A stretch of 64,000 nucleotides of DNA from Nematopogon swammerdamellus (taxonomy: Eukaryota > Arthropoda > Insecta > Lepidoptera > Adelidae): assembly GCA_946902875.1 (NCBI GenBank), contig OX336338.1:11151971-11215970 (forward strand), written 5' to 3'. The notes beneath the pieces were generated by a model. That model did no database searches and had not been told where the DNA came from. It worked only from the letters and a program-made list of their open reading frames with translations. Of the stretch, positions 10,901-22,800 are shown one piece after another. Position 1 is the stretch's first letter, and every line of letters starts with the position of its first letter. The position numbers were made by a program, and so were the translations under genes.

Positions 10901-12837
10901 AAAAATACACTCTCGTCGAGACCTATCATTTCCTCCAGCGGTTGAGTAGTCTGGGATCAGAAGTTTCTGACTATGACGTCATCAATTGTTTATATTATTC
11001 ATTGACGTTGCCATAGGTGGAAGGGGGTCGAGTGACTCACCTGGTTTGCTGGAATCACCTGGAGGTCACCTGACACCTGGTTTGCTGGAATTGGTTGAGC
11101 GGTTCGTGAGATAGACGTCGAAAGTACATTAAAAATGACGGTCGATTTTTGCAAATGGCACGGGTAAGACAATATACATAACTATGGATTCCATGCCAAA
11201 AACCACTTAATAACTTTGAATTTTTTTCAGAACCTGTCCATTGTTTGACATACGCCTCTTCTTTGATTCTTCAATCTCAACAGTGGGTCCATCCATAACT
11301 AAACTCAATATGAAATCAAAATAAGATGAATGTAGATCAATATTTTGTATAGAGGAACAAGTAGATATTTCGCTTTGGCAAACATTTGTGATTTTTATGA
11401 TTTTTAAGCTATTCTATTAATTGAATATTGTTTATTTTCAGTATGTGAATGGGTCTATTGATTTTCTGAAAGGTAGTATTTTTGTTTGACATCATTAACT
11501 GGTTATTTTTACTTTCGAGCGAAAATTTCGAAGTTGATATTTCGACTTATTTAGGCTACATATCATTCAACGATCCCAAAAAAGTGTTTTTGAAAAACAT
11601 CAATTGTATGTGAGGGTGTGAGGGTGTGTAAGGATGTGTGTGTGTCAGTCCAGTGACCTTGCGCCTCAACCGCTCCACCGATTTTGTTCAAAATTCATAT
11701 TTATTAGTTTGAAACGATTATCTAGGGGTACCTTTTTTAGTTTTCTTTTAATTCGAAAAAATAAGGGTAGCTGTCATACAAATGATTTCGATAAGGTCGA
11801 TTTTCTCAAAAATGGCTCTAACGATTTAAATTCTATTTTCCACATATTCTCTATTACTAGTCTAAAAAAGATACCATTATCTGTTTTTCCAGGAAAACTC
11901 AAAAAAGGTGGCTGCCATACAAACGAAGGTTGCTTTCTATTAAATATTTCATACCTGCAAAATGTTTGTTGCGAGCGCCTAATTTAACGGAACTGTCCTG
12001 TCAGTATATTTTGAATTTCGAACATAAAAACGTACAACAAACGTAAAGTTCTGCTGCAGACTCAATAATATGCATTTTCCGAGACTGGTTGAACTCTACC
12101 ACGATTATAGGAAACTTATTTTGGTGTGATAGTCTTGGGATGAGATTCAGTAATTTAAAATTTAACTACAATATATTAGGTACTAATGTATGTTAACTAA
12201 TTAATACTTAAAGCAATACTGCCAGCCATTCGCAAATATGTTTATCTAAAACTACGTTTACGAAAATTTTCAAATTTCGAACGTGCAACGGAACGTGTAC
12301 CGCAGAGGAGTAATACCTAGGTACTGAGGAAATCAATTGATATTTGGCGCGAACGAACGCCACACAAATTGAATAACTTAACATCTGACATAAAATTGTT
12401 TTCATATCAAATTTATTAATCGTCAGCATTATTTGTGTCTGTCCACCGAGCTTACGCCGAAACCGTTGAGTTCGCCAAACAATCGAGAAATTCAGTGGGG
12501 TATTACATACCATTTATTTTAAAGATAATCACAAAAAATCTTCTGAAATTTTTACTTTTTATAGATATTTCGCTTTGTGAAAAGGGTCCTCAATTCCGAG
12601 TTGAATAATGTGTGCCTAACTATAATTATGATAGTCAGGGCGAAGCTGTACAATGAAAAAAAAATTACTCCAGGTAGTAACAAACAATACAAATTAAGTA
12701 AAATAAAACCTAAACTATTTAGTAATATGTGCCTAAACATACTACTACATAAGGTAATAAATTGAAAGTACGTTGGTTTTTTATTATAATGAACTACATA
12801 TATTTTCAAACTTTGGAATTTTAACATGACGTTGACG
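10901..12837. other. Transposon-rich intergenic sequence, no gene recognised
   Basis: AT-rich sequence with a TGTG-rich tract near 11605-11645. A text near 11645-11700 (CTCAACCGCTCCACCGATTTTG) resembles the generic non-autonomous element style of Lepidoptera. Motif copies of AAGCGAAATATCT occur on the minus strand near 11360 and 12563. No host exon is seen. Confidence 0.35.
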
Positions 12838-14497
12838 TATCAATAGTAATAATAAATATGTAAGGGATGATCATGGAGTAAGTTACCTACTTTATTTTAT
12901 GAAATACTGCGTTTGTAGACTCTGCGTATGATACTGCGTATATAATGAGCGTGAGGAAACTTTTCATTGAAAAAATCATAATTAGAAGTCATAGAACGGC
13001 TAAATTGTATGCGCCGGGGAGAGGTGCACATCTTACCCGGTTCGCACATCTATTACACAGGCCTACAAAAAAAAAATTTTTTTTTGGTGCACTCAATTTG
13101 AGACCTGATTTTGATAAGTTACGTGTAGCTGAGCAAAAAACTCTAATACTTTTATTATCTATCAGCTCTACTTTTAAAGCTATCTACACTTAGTCAATTT
13201 CTTCAAACAAGTATGGGCTGATTAAGTATTGTAAAAAAAATATGTTTTACTGCTGAACTGTCAAATGTTTTATTGTCAAATATTAATTTAGCTAGTTGTT
13301 TAGCTTCATGCTCTTGGATAAGATGGCTAGTTCACGTAGACGCTGTTTAAATCATCCGGACGTTCTATCTATATCGGAGATTGTCAAGAGAGCGTATTTT
13401 GGCTATTTTGGCATTAGAATTGGAGATCAAGAAAAACACTGGGCTCCCACATTGTGTGCAAGACATGTACTGAGAATTTGCGACAGTGGGCAAATGGAAA
13501 GAGAAACTCCCTAATTTTTTTACAGAATTTTAAACTGAGGGAACTATGTGGAAGAAGAACCTTCCACCCTCAGCCCTCCAGAGGGAAAATAGTGATGGTG
13601 ATAGTGGTTTTGAAGAAGCATCGTCATGTCCTCAACTTTTATCTCATTAGGGACGTGGCTCTTTCCAAAGAATGCTCTGAATTGCTGGCTTCGAGATTGA
13701 AGGAAAAAAATGTCAGGCAGGTGGGACACTCACATGATAGCAGACTAATGCTGGAATGTGATGCGGGACTGTCTTCACAAATCTTAATCAAGATCAATCT
13801 TTAAAAATAAGTTTGCTTTCAGTAGAGTAAAGTTTGGAAATGTATATATTTTCTATTAAAATTGTATTTTCATACAAACCTATTTTTAATTATCTCAAAA
13901 ACTAGAGCTGATAGAGAAAAACTACATTCTAAATTATTAATCTGCATACAAAACATACCTCAAACAGGTCTAACACTTTTGGCACCAAAACCTTTGTAGG
14001 TTAAACCTTTGTGTTAGCAGTGCCCTGTCTCCGAACGGGAATGGCGCAACGGTATTGATGGTTCTTCGGCCTGTTCCTCTATAATAAAGTAGATAGGATT
14101 AGAATCATAAGAAAACTAAATTTACCCACATGTAAGAAAGTTATAAAGTCACTACTACTTGCGATGGAATACGAAGAAGTAGAAAGTATGCTTACGATAA
14201 TGCGGTAGTACGATATGACAAATAAATGATTAACAAATAAACGACAAATAAACTTTCCCAACATGTCAATTTTAACCGAATTATTATAAGGTTAAAATTT
14301 TGTTAAAACGTAGGAGAGTCGTGCCTGCCTATCTGCGAGTTGTATGTACATTCTTTGTCTGCAAAAAAGATTTAAAAAATCGTAACGTTTAGTTTTTTTA
14401 CCATACATAGAGTCTACAGACGCAGTATTTAATAAAATAAAGTAACTTACTCCATGACCATCCCTTAGAGATTTATTATTAGTACCTTATTGATGAG
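12838..14497. mobile_element. TIR-bounded degenerate DNA element
   Basis: An ~80-bp segment at 12838-12922 (with GGAGTAAGTTAC and TACTGCGTTTGTAGACTCT) is matched in inverted orientation at about 14402-14495. The ~1.5 kb between holds a broken open frame at 13320-13720 of a protein family met repeatedly in insect genomes. Terminal repeats plus a remnant ORF fit a decayed DNA transposon, but the superfamily is not identified. Confidence 0.55.
13320..13804 (+). pseudogene. Degenerate insect repeat-associated protein (LNHPD / SRLKEKN family)
   Basis: Frame pieces read RRCLNHPDVLSISEIVKRAY followed by FGIRIGDQEKHWAPTLCARH. After a shift they read CKTCTENLRQWANGKRNSLIF, and finally SKECSELLASRLKEKN. 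These blocks, in this order, resemble a repeated insect protein family of unknown function with paired-cysteine motifs (CxxC), recalled from general knowledge. Here it is interrupted by frame shifts and by loss of the middle, so it is a relic. Function is unknown; a link to transposons is inferred from the flanking inverted repeats. Confidence 0.5.
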
Positions 14498-14860
14498 TCC
14501 TTCCTTCGTATCTAGCAAGTGAGATTGAGAGTTGCCTCACGCCATATTATATCGGTTACCCTTCATACTTTTGTAGTAAAATTGGTCAAAGTCAATTCTC
14601 AAGTACACTGTTTCGAGAATAGCTGTGTCATTAATCCTTACTGACTTCGTATAGGTATAGGTAGGTACTCATATCGTAGCACAGGACAGCTACGGGTTGT
14701 TATCAATGTTGCCAACCAGCGGGTAGGCAGGATAGAGAAAACAAGTTTTTTTCATCTAATACGAGTACACCCTGTGATTGATACTGTGGCTGTAAGTAAA
14801 CCCAGGCAGGCGACCACGAGGTTTTCGTTTCTCAGCGAGCTGATCAAAGTAATTGTCCCT
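14498..14860. other. Intergenic sequence, nothing recognised
   Basis: AT-rich sequence with no domain-bearing frame and no clear repeat apart from the SINE body that begins downstream. Confidence 0.3.
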
Positions 14861-14996
14861 TCCCTTCTTACCTAGTAAGGTTCAGCCCGCCCGGGTTGAT
14901 ACCACCGCATTGAATGGAAGGTTGGTTGAAACGGCTATGTAAGTAGTTCGTGTTTTCCGTCCAGTTCAGTGTAGCCGGCACGACCCACCTACCCTA
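14861..14996 (+). repeat. SINE body fragment
   Basis: Contains CTTCCCTTCTTACCTAG, CAGCCCGCCCGGGTTGATACC, GAAACGGCTATGTAAGTAG and GTTTTCCGTCCAGTTCAGTG. These blocks are shared, in the same order, with copies at 58780-59020 (+) and 61345-61600 (-). This copy stops soon after GTAGCCGGCACGACC. Confidence 0.7.
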
Positions 14997-15018
14997 AGTA
15001 CTTATAATGTTTTTTTGT

Positions 15019-15190
15019 CAGCCCCGGTAGCTCAATGGTGCGGTCGGCCAACTGTCGTTCGCGAATATAAGCACACCTAGGCGCGGTCAGAACTTGGATG
15101 AGTGACCGTTCGACCGTTGGAGGCTGACCGTGGTTCGGGTTCCACGTAAAACTGTAGGACCTTCCCTTCTTACGTGATACTAGTGTAGGT
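15019..15190 (+). repeat. tRNA-headed SINE, 5' part
   Basis: Starts with a tRNA-like head, GGTAGCTCAATGGTGCGG (box A-like), and has GGTTCGGGTTCC (box B-like) ~100 bp on. GTAAAACTGTAGGACCTTCCC follows. The same head occurs at 46224. Internal pol III promoter boxes fit a tRNA-derived SINE rather than a working tRNA: spacing is too long and no cloverleaf closes. Confidence 0.7.
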
Positions 15191-16172
15191 TTTTCGTCAG
15201 TTTAATTTTTTGTTAAAAAGTTTTTTTATGAAAGTGACATTTGCAGTTAAGACTGTCGGTAGAGTATAATTAGTTTTTGATAGTAGTAGGTATGTATTAC
15301 CAAACATCCCTATTATAGCAAGTCTATGTCATTGAGTTTGCTTTAACAAAAAATAGTATTGTTTAAAAGTTGACAAATGGCAAACTTTTTACTAAGTAGG
15401 TAAATAGGTACATTTAATATTCTGGAGATTTCACAATATTGATACACATAAATACACAAGCAGTTGTGCAAAAAATTATAAATTTTGCTGAAGTCATAGG
15501 TTTTGAGAAAAAGCTAGATTTTGTAGGGTCAAACATTTCACTGCTTATCAGCTATCGAGCTGCTAATGCGCTGATTTAAAAAATACTGCAAACACTTGAA
15601 AATATGTCCTGAAAGAACCATCGATTATTATCTTCTAAGAATAGCGAACGCTCTCTCTGTGATAAATAGGTCCCTTTGAGTATAGTGTGATATAGAGGTT
15701 TTTTTAATAAAAATAAAATGTTATATTTAATGTTTGTTTAATCATAATCCCTATTCCCTAATACAATTACTTACTAAAGAAACACAAAATATTGACAATT
15801 TTAAACTTTTTGATCATAATAACATAACTGTCTTGTTAAAATAGCAAATACGCTGGCTGAATTATCTATCATATGATATGAGACATCTTAAAAAATTATA
15901 ATCTTAAAATAAAAGAAGTTTTTGAGCCAATTATACAGAAATTATCCGTTTTTCAGTTCTAGATAATATATTATAACGATATAATCCACTTCACACCAAG
16001 AACATATTTATATTGTTTTCTCACTATGGTCCAAATGTGTTCATTCGCCCCACATAAGTAAGGAATGTCGTGCACCACCTTCAGAGAGGTTTGTTCAATT
16101 ATAATAAAAAAGGTTTTTTGAAAAAAACCTGTGTGCGGTCAGAATGTAGCACTCAAAATGTCTTTTGTTAAT
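15191..16172. other. AT-rich intergenic / 3' flank of the 16.2-16.9 kb exon
   Basis: No protein domain or RNA gene recognised. On the minus strand this lies downstream of the stop codon at 16173 and may include its 3' untranslated region. AATAAA-like sequences occur but the end cannot be fixed. Confidence 0.3.
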
Positions 16173-16939
16173 TTATTTGAATATTCTCGGTTGTATGGCG
16201 ATGGGCTTCCTTATAGTAGCATTAACAATGTCGTCAGGAGACTGTGCACTAAAGTCAAATCTCACAACTTTGGTCTTCTTCGTTGGATTGATGTAGAGCT
16301 GCTGGCGCTCCACAGAACGAGTGCATATCGCTTCTCCGACATAAGAGCACTTCACTCTATTCCTTCGCTTATATCTTGTCGCATAGGGAGTTGGCACTCT
16401 GTCCAAAAGGCAAGGTGCGTTTGGCACGTTCGGCGGTATTACTGCAACGGGTGACGCCCGCATGTCGGAATCATTGTAAGTGAATACTATGTTTTCCATT
16501 TCCGGTGTCGGCGTACGTTTTATTGGTATAAGTTCATTGGGAAGCGTCATGCCTTTCATGAGATCAATAATTTCTTCATCCTCGTCCGAGTGCACAGCCA
16601 TCAGCGACACCTGTTCTTCTTTCTGTTTGCGGCGCTGCTCCGCAAGCCTCAAGGGTTTGTTGAGTTGGGCACAGAGAGTGTTGGAGACCTGCCTCGCTAG
16701 AATTCCTGATGCTTCCGAAGTGCTGTTGCCCAATGCCAGGCTGGGCAGGATGAATCTGCGCGTCGGGGGCTGCACTAGTGCAATGTTGGATGCCGAGGAG
16801 GCCAGGCCGGCCGCTATTGAATCCCGAATCAATTTATCCATGCGGTTCTCGGAACCGCTCGCCTGCACGTCTGGCTTGGACATGTGACTGTTTATTAAAT
16901 CCTCTAGCGAAGTGAATGACTCGGACTCATCCATTTTTT
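16173..16939 (-). CDS. HBS1/SKI7-like exosome adaptor exon (candidate)
   Basis: A 253-codon open frame starts with ATG at 16934, five bases after a 3' splice site (ATTACAG at ~16940-16946), and ends at a stop at 16173. It is hydrophilic and probably mostly disordered. Features are LEDLINSHM near residues 10-18, a PTRRFILPSLAL block near 57-68, an acidic HSDEDEE segment near 115-121, and close to the C-terminus VVRFDFSAQSPDDIVNA. The FDF-x3-SPDDIV motif resembles a motif described for HBS1 short isoforms / SKI7-like proteins, which link the cytoplasmic exosome to the SKI complex. In that family the exon is alternative to the GTPase exons. I see no HBS1 GTPase exons in the window, so this could be the alternative last exon of an HBS1 gene running off to the left, or a separate gene. 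The assignment rests on motifs only. Confidence 0.55.
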
Positions 16940-16943
16940 CTGT

Positions 16944-19051
16944 AATGAATCAACATACATAATCGATCAGATTAAGACAGGTGCATTGTAGCGACTTACA
17001 ATAAATTATGTCTACGTAAAAATCACACTCTGGGCACTCTGTCGAAGACCTGCCTTTGTCTATTTAGCATTTATAGAGAGAGAGAGAGGTCTCCACTAGT
17101 GCTCAGAGGGGTGCGAGAGGGGCAAGGGCAGAGGGTCGCTATGTGTTAGTATTTACATGCAGCTTTGTCGGGTTGCGACGAAGGTTCCTCAACTATGCTT
17201 ACAAGTTACATATATGCTAGGTACTTATTGTTGTTATTGAGACATCAAACACACCCTAAAACAATTCCGCATTCAAACAGAAAAAAATATATTCCGACGT
17301 CTTGTCATTTTTGTCTCCACTCCAGGCTTTTTTATTTATTTGTGGGTAATTCAAGTCCCTTTCATTAGTTGCGGTCTTAGGCCACATTCTTTTACTTACA
17401 CATTGTTATATGTATGTGAATCCTCGATTGCTTCACATAGTTTTGTGGATAATTTCACTGGCTTTATAAGCCAGAGAGTCTATTGATTGATGTAGCTTCA
17501 TTATTTTACTAAATATTTGGAGTTTATGTGTGAGAGTGAGCAACGTCGAATCGTGGAATGGGAGTCAAGGTGAGTAAGCATTATTAAAACTGCAGGAGCA
17601 CAAGGGTTATCGTGCCACATAACCTTAATGCTGTGAAATTTGTCCAAATTCAGACGCGTAAAATTTAAAGTTAGAGCGGAGGCAATCAGTCGGAATAATA
17701 GCTTAGTTTGTTTACAGAGTCAAGTTGCGTAGCTTGAGTTATAACAACAAAACAATGCAAATTGGAGCTCCTCAGACAACCATGAAGGAAAAATAAATTG
17801 ATGTTAGTTCAATGAAAGCATACATTTTCACAAGGCTACATTACAGATGCGAGTGAATGAAAATTATATATCCTTTTTAATTCAAGTTTGCTGGTAACTA
17901 GGCTGTGAATTCACGAATGCATATCAGTCGTAATTTTTTGATCGAAGATATCAGTAGTTATCAGTAAAAATATTTCGATGAGATTAACAAAAAAAAAAAA
18001 TCGATTTGGCTCTATGTAATTTGCTATTAGAAAGGATTGCTATACCGACGATTGCGGTGAGCTGCGTGCGGAGAGGGTTCGCACTTCGTGCGCCGACAAA
18101 CTTGAAGCAGACAGGTAGCTATCAAGGGGGACAAGTAAATTTCCAAGTCATAACACACAATAAATAAATATGAAAACAAACGTACACAGCGTACACAAAC
18201 GCACACACCTACCTGCAATGTTGTACGCAAATCTTTCGCCAACGCAACGCCAGGACTACGAAAGCAAGAAATAAAAACAAAATAGTCGAAGTTACATACA
18301 AACAACAACAAAACTACTTTAGTTCAAAGAAAATATAACTTTTTAGTTGACACCATATGTAATCTTTGGACGACACCAGTCAGGCAAATGTCAAGTCATT
18401 CCATATTCTGTGGCTAAAGTTATATTCTCTTTGGTAATCTTTAGACCCACAGATTACTGATCGACAAAAAATTCAAGAAAAGAAAAAGAGCAAGAAGTTC
18501 TAAGATGCAACCAACGTGAATTTGCCCGCAACGCAAGTTAGCTAGAGTTATTTTAATCTAGTCTAGAGTATATTTCTCATACAAAAGTAAATCGTTTGTG
18601 TTGGAACGATTTATGACTAGACTAGGATTTTTGTTCTTGTTTAGCCGAGTTGTTTATTAACATTTGGTTCACGATCTCTAGAGGTAAGTAAAAAAAAAAA
18701 TTTCTATCGGGCGAATTGTCACGTATCGTGTCTTTGCCAGTAATTTATTATCTGAATCATCTTGTATATTTTTTTTTAACATACGTAACAACGCACGCAT
18801 ACACTCTCAAATTATACAAAGGTGTGCCTTTTTCTGGGTTCACATTTCCAGTCTATCGTATCGTGGTCTTCGCTCGTGTCAAAAGCTCAACTGTCTCTCT
18901 CACTCATTGATGTTCGTTAGTCGATTCGTGTTAAAATTTTCAAGACTCGACTCTGGCCTGGCACCAAGAAAGTACCTAAGATAAAGAAAGAGTCCAATTG
19001 CCAAGTTAAAAAAAGAAGAAAAAGAGTTCTTCCCTCTATACTCCTACTCTA
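16944..19051. other. Intergenic / upstream intron region, no exon assigned with confidence
   Basis: Lies between the minus-strand exon at 16.2-16.9 kb and the ATAD3 promoter. An upstream first exon of the minus-strand gene should lie here or merge with the ATAD3 5' region. A GAGAGAGAGAGA run occurs near 17078-17090. A small minus-strand segment at about 18216-18260 is bounded by AG and GTAGGT, but its coding status cannot be shown. Confidence 0.3.
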
Positions 19052-19055
19052 CCGA

Positions 19056-19401
19056 GCAAGCGGCACATAAAAGAACAAAGGAATGGCATTTTGGCCTGCT
19101 TGCGCGATCAGCTGATTCCGCCCGCCTCAACATTAGGTTAGGGTTAATTTATAGAAGACGCATCTTATTTTTTTTTTTTTAAACCACCAAAACATTCACC
19201 CATACTATTTGTTTACAATCTTTACAATCAGCCGATCCGCGCAAGCAGACTTCCTTTGTTCTTTCATGTGCCAGACCCCTCTACCGACCGAAATCAGGGT
19301 CTGGCACATGAGAGAACAAAATTGACTCTGTAAATCAGCTGTGATGTTTTGGAGGTTAAAAAAAATAACCAGGGCTAATATAAAGAAGATGTGCCGCTTG
19401 C
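19056..19401. mobile_element. MITE upstream of ATAD3 (13-bp TIRs, CCGA duplication)
   Basis: Perfect 13-bp terminal inverted repeats (GCAAGCGGCACAT at 19056-19068 and its complement at 19389-19401) are flanked by CCGA on both sides (19052-19055, 19402-19405). Inside is a second pair: 19255-19278 and 19297-19320 match as 24-bp arms with one mismatch around an 18-base loop. No protein is encoded. It ends 234 bp before the ATAD3 start codon and so lies in the likely promoter or 5' UTR region. Confidence 0.75.
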
Positions 19402-19635
19402 CCGAAATTATCGGTAATCTGTGGTAATTTTTTTTCTGTGAGTGCTGACTGACTCTGTCTGACTGTGGTGCTGACTGCTGGCTGTCTGTCACTCGTGCTA
19501 TTGTAATCTGTCACGCCGCCGACGTTCGTCACTCGTCAGTCAGTCGTCACTCACATTCTTTTGATTCTTTCTGCCTGCAGCTCCTCGGTTGGAATAAAGT
19601 AGTATAGTCAGTTTATGAATTAAATAAGTTAAACA

Positions 19636-19825
19636 ATGTCTTGGTTGTTCGGATACAATGCGAAGCCGCCGCAGCCTCCGCCGGAGGGGCCGAGCCCCGG
19701 GGACGGAGCCGCCGCCGCAGCGTCTAACCTCACTAAAGCCGAGAAGAAAGCCATGGAGGCCTACCGGTTCGACTCTAGCGCGCTGGAACGCGCCGCGCAG
19801 GCCGCTAAGGAACTAGAGCGCTCAA
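19636..19825 (+). CDS. ATAD3: ATAD3 exon 1
   Basis: Encodes residues 1-63 plus one base. It carries the conserved MSWLFG start, a Pro/Ala-rich segment and the [19 protein letters not shown] helix start. It ends at a GTGAGT donor, phase 1. Confidence 0.92.
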
Positions 19826-22800
19826 GTGAGTAGTCACACATGTTCGGCTTACCGGATTTCGTCATGTTGCATAACCTTCAATAGTACCTTCATAACCTAC
19901 GTCCGTGCGAACTGAAGACTGTTCATGATAAATATGAACGCATGAAATAAGAGGCCTTTGATAAAGAAAATTAAAAGACGAAAAAAATACTTATGGTCCT
20001 TTTATGTACCTACATGACATGCGTTACAATATAACTCCTACTGGAAGTTTCCATAAATTTTCATATAATATTCATACTGAAACTGTTTCCTTCAAAAGAA
20101 CTGAAATTACACAATTAGTACTCATTCATCATCATCACATATCACATCTAGGAATTCTGGGGTTCATATAGGAAAGCTGAGCCAAGATTTGGTTCGTTAC
20201 TTTTGTACAGATTTCTATTTATATTTTATAATTACCTAAAAAAAAATGTGCACATTTTTTACAGAATACTCCAAGGATGCTTTGGAGCTTAGCAAACTGC
20301 AAGAGGCGACTCGCCAGCAAGAGCAAATGGCAAAGATCAAAGAATATGAAGCTGCTATTGAACAATCTAAAGTGGAACAGAGAAGAATTGACCACGAGGA
20401 GAGAAGAAAAACATTACAGGTAAGTCTAATACCGCTCACCCAATAAGAAATTAACATATTGACCCAAAGTAAATTAACTATCACATAATATGGTGCCCAC
20501 TTGCAGGGTCCGAATAGGGCAATTAGTTCATTCTGTCCAACACAACACAAGACACACGGTCGGTGTGTTGGGTTTGACCGCACAGTAATCTGTTGCCTGA
20601 AGATACGCTCGCTGTACAATTCCTGACAATTAACGACCATACGGTTATGAGTCATCATAAGATGCAGGTTCAGGTGACATGTTCAGCAATCAATGTTTTC
20701 ACGGAACACATCCGGGCCCTACGCAAGTAAGAGAAGGTATCAATGGAACACTAGACAGCGATTAGCGATCAGTGATACTAATAACCTACTACGCGAAAGC
20801 CTTTGACTCTATCGAAACCTGGGCTGTTATGGAATCCTTACAGCGATGCCAAACCGATTGGCGATACATTGAGTAAGTTTCATTTCTTAAAAGTGGTGTA
20901 TATTATTGTAAGTAATATTTGTATTACAATTACTAAATAAAAATTTTACAGTAAAATAAAAGTTATACAATACATAGCGTGCTGTGCGTCCGTGGCACCT
21001 ATAATAGTCAGTCTAGTCTAGTCAGTCAGCGTGTAAGCGTCCACTGCTGGACATACGCCTCTCCAATTTTCCTCCAGTCCTCCCGGCCTTCAGCGATACG
21101 GAACCACTGCTTTCCGCCGACGTACTTGATGTCGTCCCACCTGGCGGGTGGTCTTCCCACACTCCATTTTCCTGTCCACGGCCGCCAGTGTAGGACACGG
21201 TTACTCCAACGGTCATCGTCTCTTCGGCTAACGTGCCCAGCCCACTGCCACTTGAGCTTAGCCACCCGGTGTCCAATATCGACTACTTTGGTGCGTCGGC
21301 GGTTTGCCTCGTTACGCACCATATCACGTAGCGATATTCCCAGCATGGCTCGCTCCATTGCTCGCTGGGCAACTTTCAACCTTTGGCCAACACCGACCGT
21401 CAGCGTCCACGTTTCACACCCGTACGTCATAACCGGGAGGACACACCGGGAGGCCAAAAAAGCTTTTAAGGAACAGCAGGGTACAATTAGGTTAAGTACG
21501 GACGAGATGTTCAACTACTTTAAATCCACATATACCACCCCGGAGGCAGATATAACTTACAGGGATCCACCAGCTCCAAAACCCAAAGAACCTGCTCTAG
21601 CATTTGATGCTGATTCACCGACGATGGAAGAGCTGGAATACCACATAAAAAGGAAACCAAATAGTTCCGCCCCGGGACCCGATGGCATACCATACATCAT
21701 ATACAAAAAATGTCCATCAGTGCGGAAACACATGTTGAACATCTACAAAAGAATTTGGACGAACAGAGAAGTGCCAGACTGTCTTGGTAAAGCCGTGTTT
21801 GTTCTTCTACCAAAAAAGAAAGAAGTTACTGATCCCAAGGATATTAGACCTATAGCCCTTACGAACACAATTTCGAAAATATTCTTCTCCATTATACAGG
21901 CCAGACTACTCAAACACATGTGTACCAACGACTACTTACCGAAGAAGTACCAGAAAGGTTTTCTCCCAAGAGTTGCAGGGTGTCTCGAACATAATTCTTT
22001 GCTGACTGAATGTCTTAGAGATGCAAGGAAGAATGAGAGACAATTAACTGCCACGTGGTTAGACTTTGAAAACGCCTTCGGTTCGGTGCGCCATGAGTTA
22101 CTATTAAAGGCGCTAGAGTGGTATAATGTGCCACCTCTGATCTGTAATATAATAGCCTCCTACTACAAAAAACTTTCCTTTGTAATACAAGTAAAAGGCG
22201 AAACGGAGAAGATACCGGAAATTCGTTACGGCATAGGACTTTTCCAGGGTTGCTGCCTCTCTCCTGTTACATTTAACATTGTTATCAACATTCTAATTGA
22301 TACGCTTGTCGTAAAAGAAAACAAATGGGGATACAGGTTCAAATATGGAGACACATATATGGCGGCCATCCTGGCATTTGCGGATGATACTACGCTGTTA
22401 ACCCGCAATCCAAAACAAAATCAGGCGCTTCTTAAGGTGGTAGATGACTATTGTGAATGGACCAAAGGGATGAAGATAAAACCAGCGAAGTGCTACTGTT
22501 TGAGCTTAACCAGGAAAGGTTCAAAGTTTACCTCGAGCAATCCAGGTCTGACAGTAGCCGGAAAACCAATCGCAACTGTGGCTGATGAAGCTCCTTTTAA
22601 ATTCTTGGGCAAAAGGATCACCAGCAGAGGAAAGGAGCATCCTACTGATGATATTGTCCAACTTTTCGAAGAGAGCCTCCGCCAAACTGACAATCTTCCC
22701 CTCCTGGGTACACAAAAGGCATGGATTTACGATAACTACCTGACATCAAAACTTTCATGGCCATTTCTCGTCTACGACTTCACAAAGCAAAACCTGACTA

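Noticed and set aside
12945..13193. 82-codon plus-strand frame
   Set aside because: No domain, lies within the TIR-bounded element, and contains a long A/T run.
15019..15190. Possible tRNA gene
   Set aside because: Box A and box B are too far apart, no acceptor stem closes, and the segment joins a repeated body; it is a SINE head. The same holds for 46224.
16480..16887. 135-codon plus-strand frame
   Set aside because: Antisense shadow of the spliced minus-strand exon at 16173-16939, which has a proper acceptor and a family motif.
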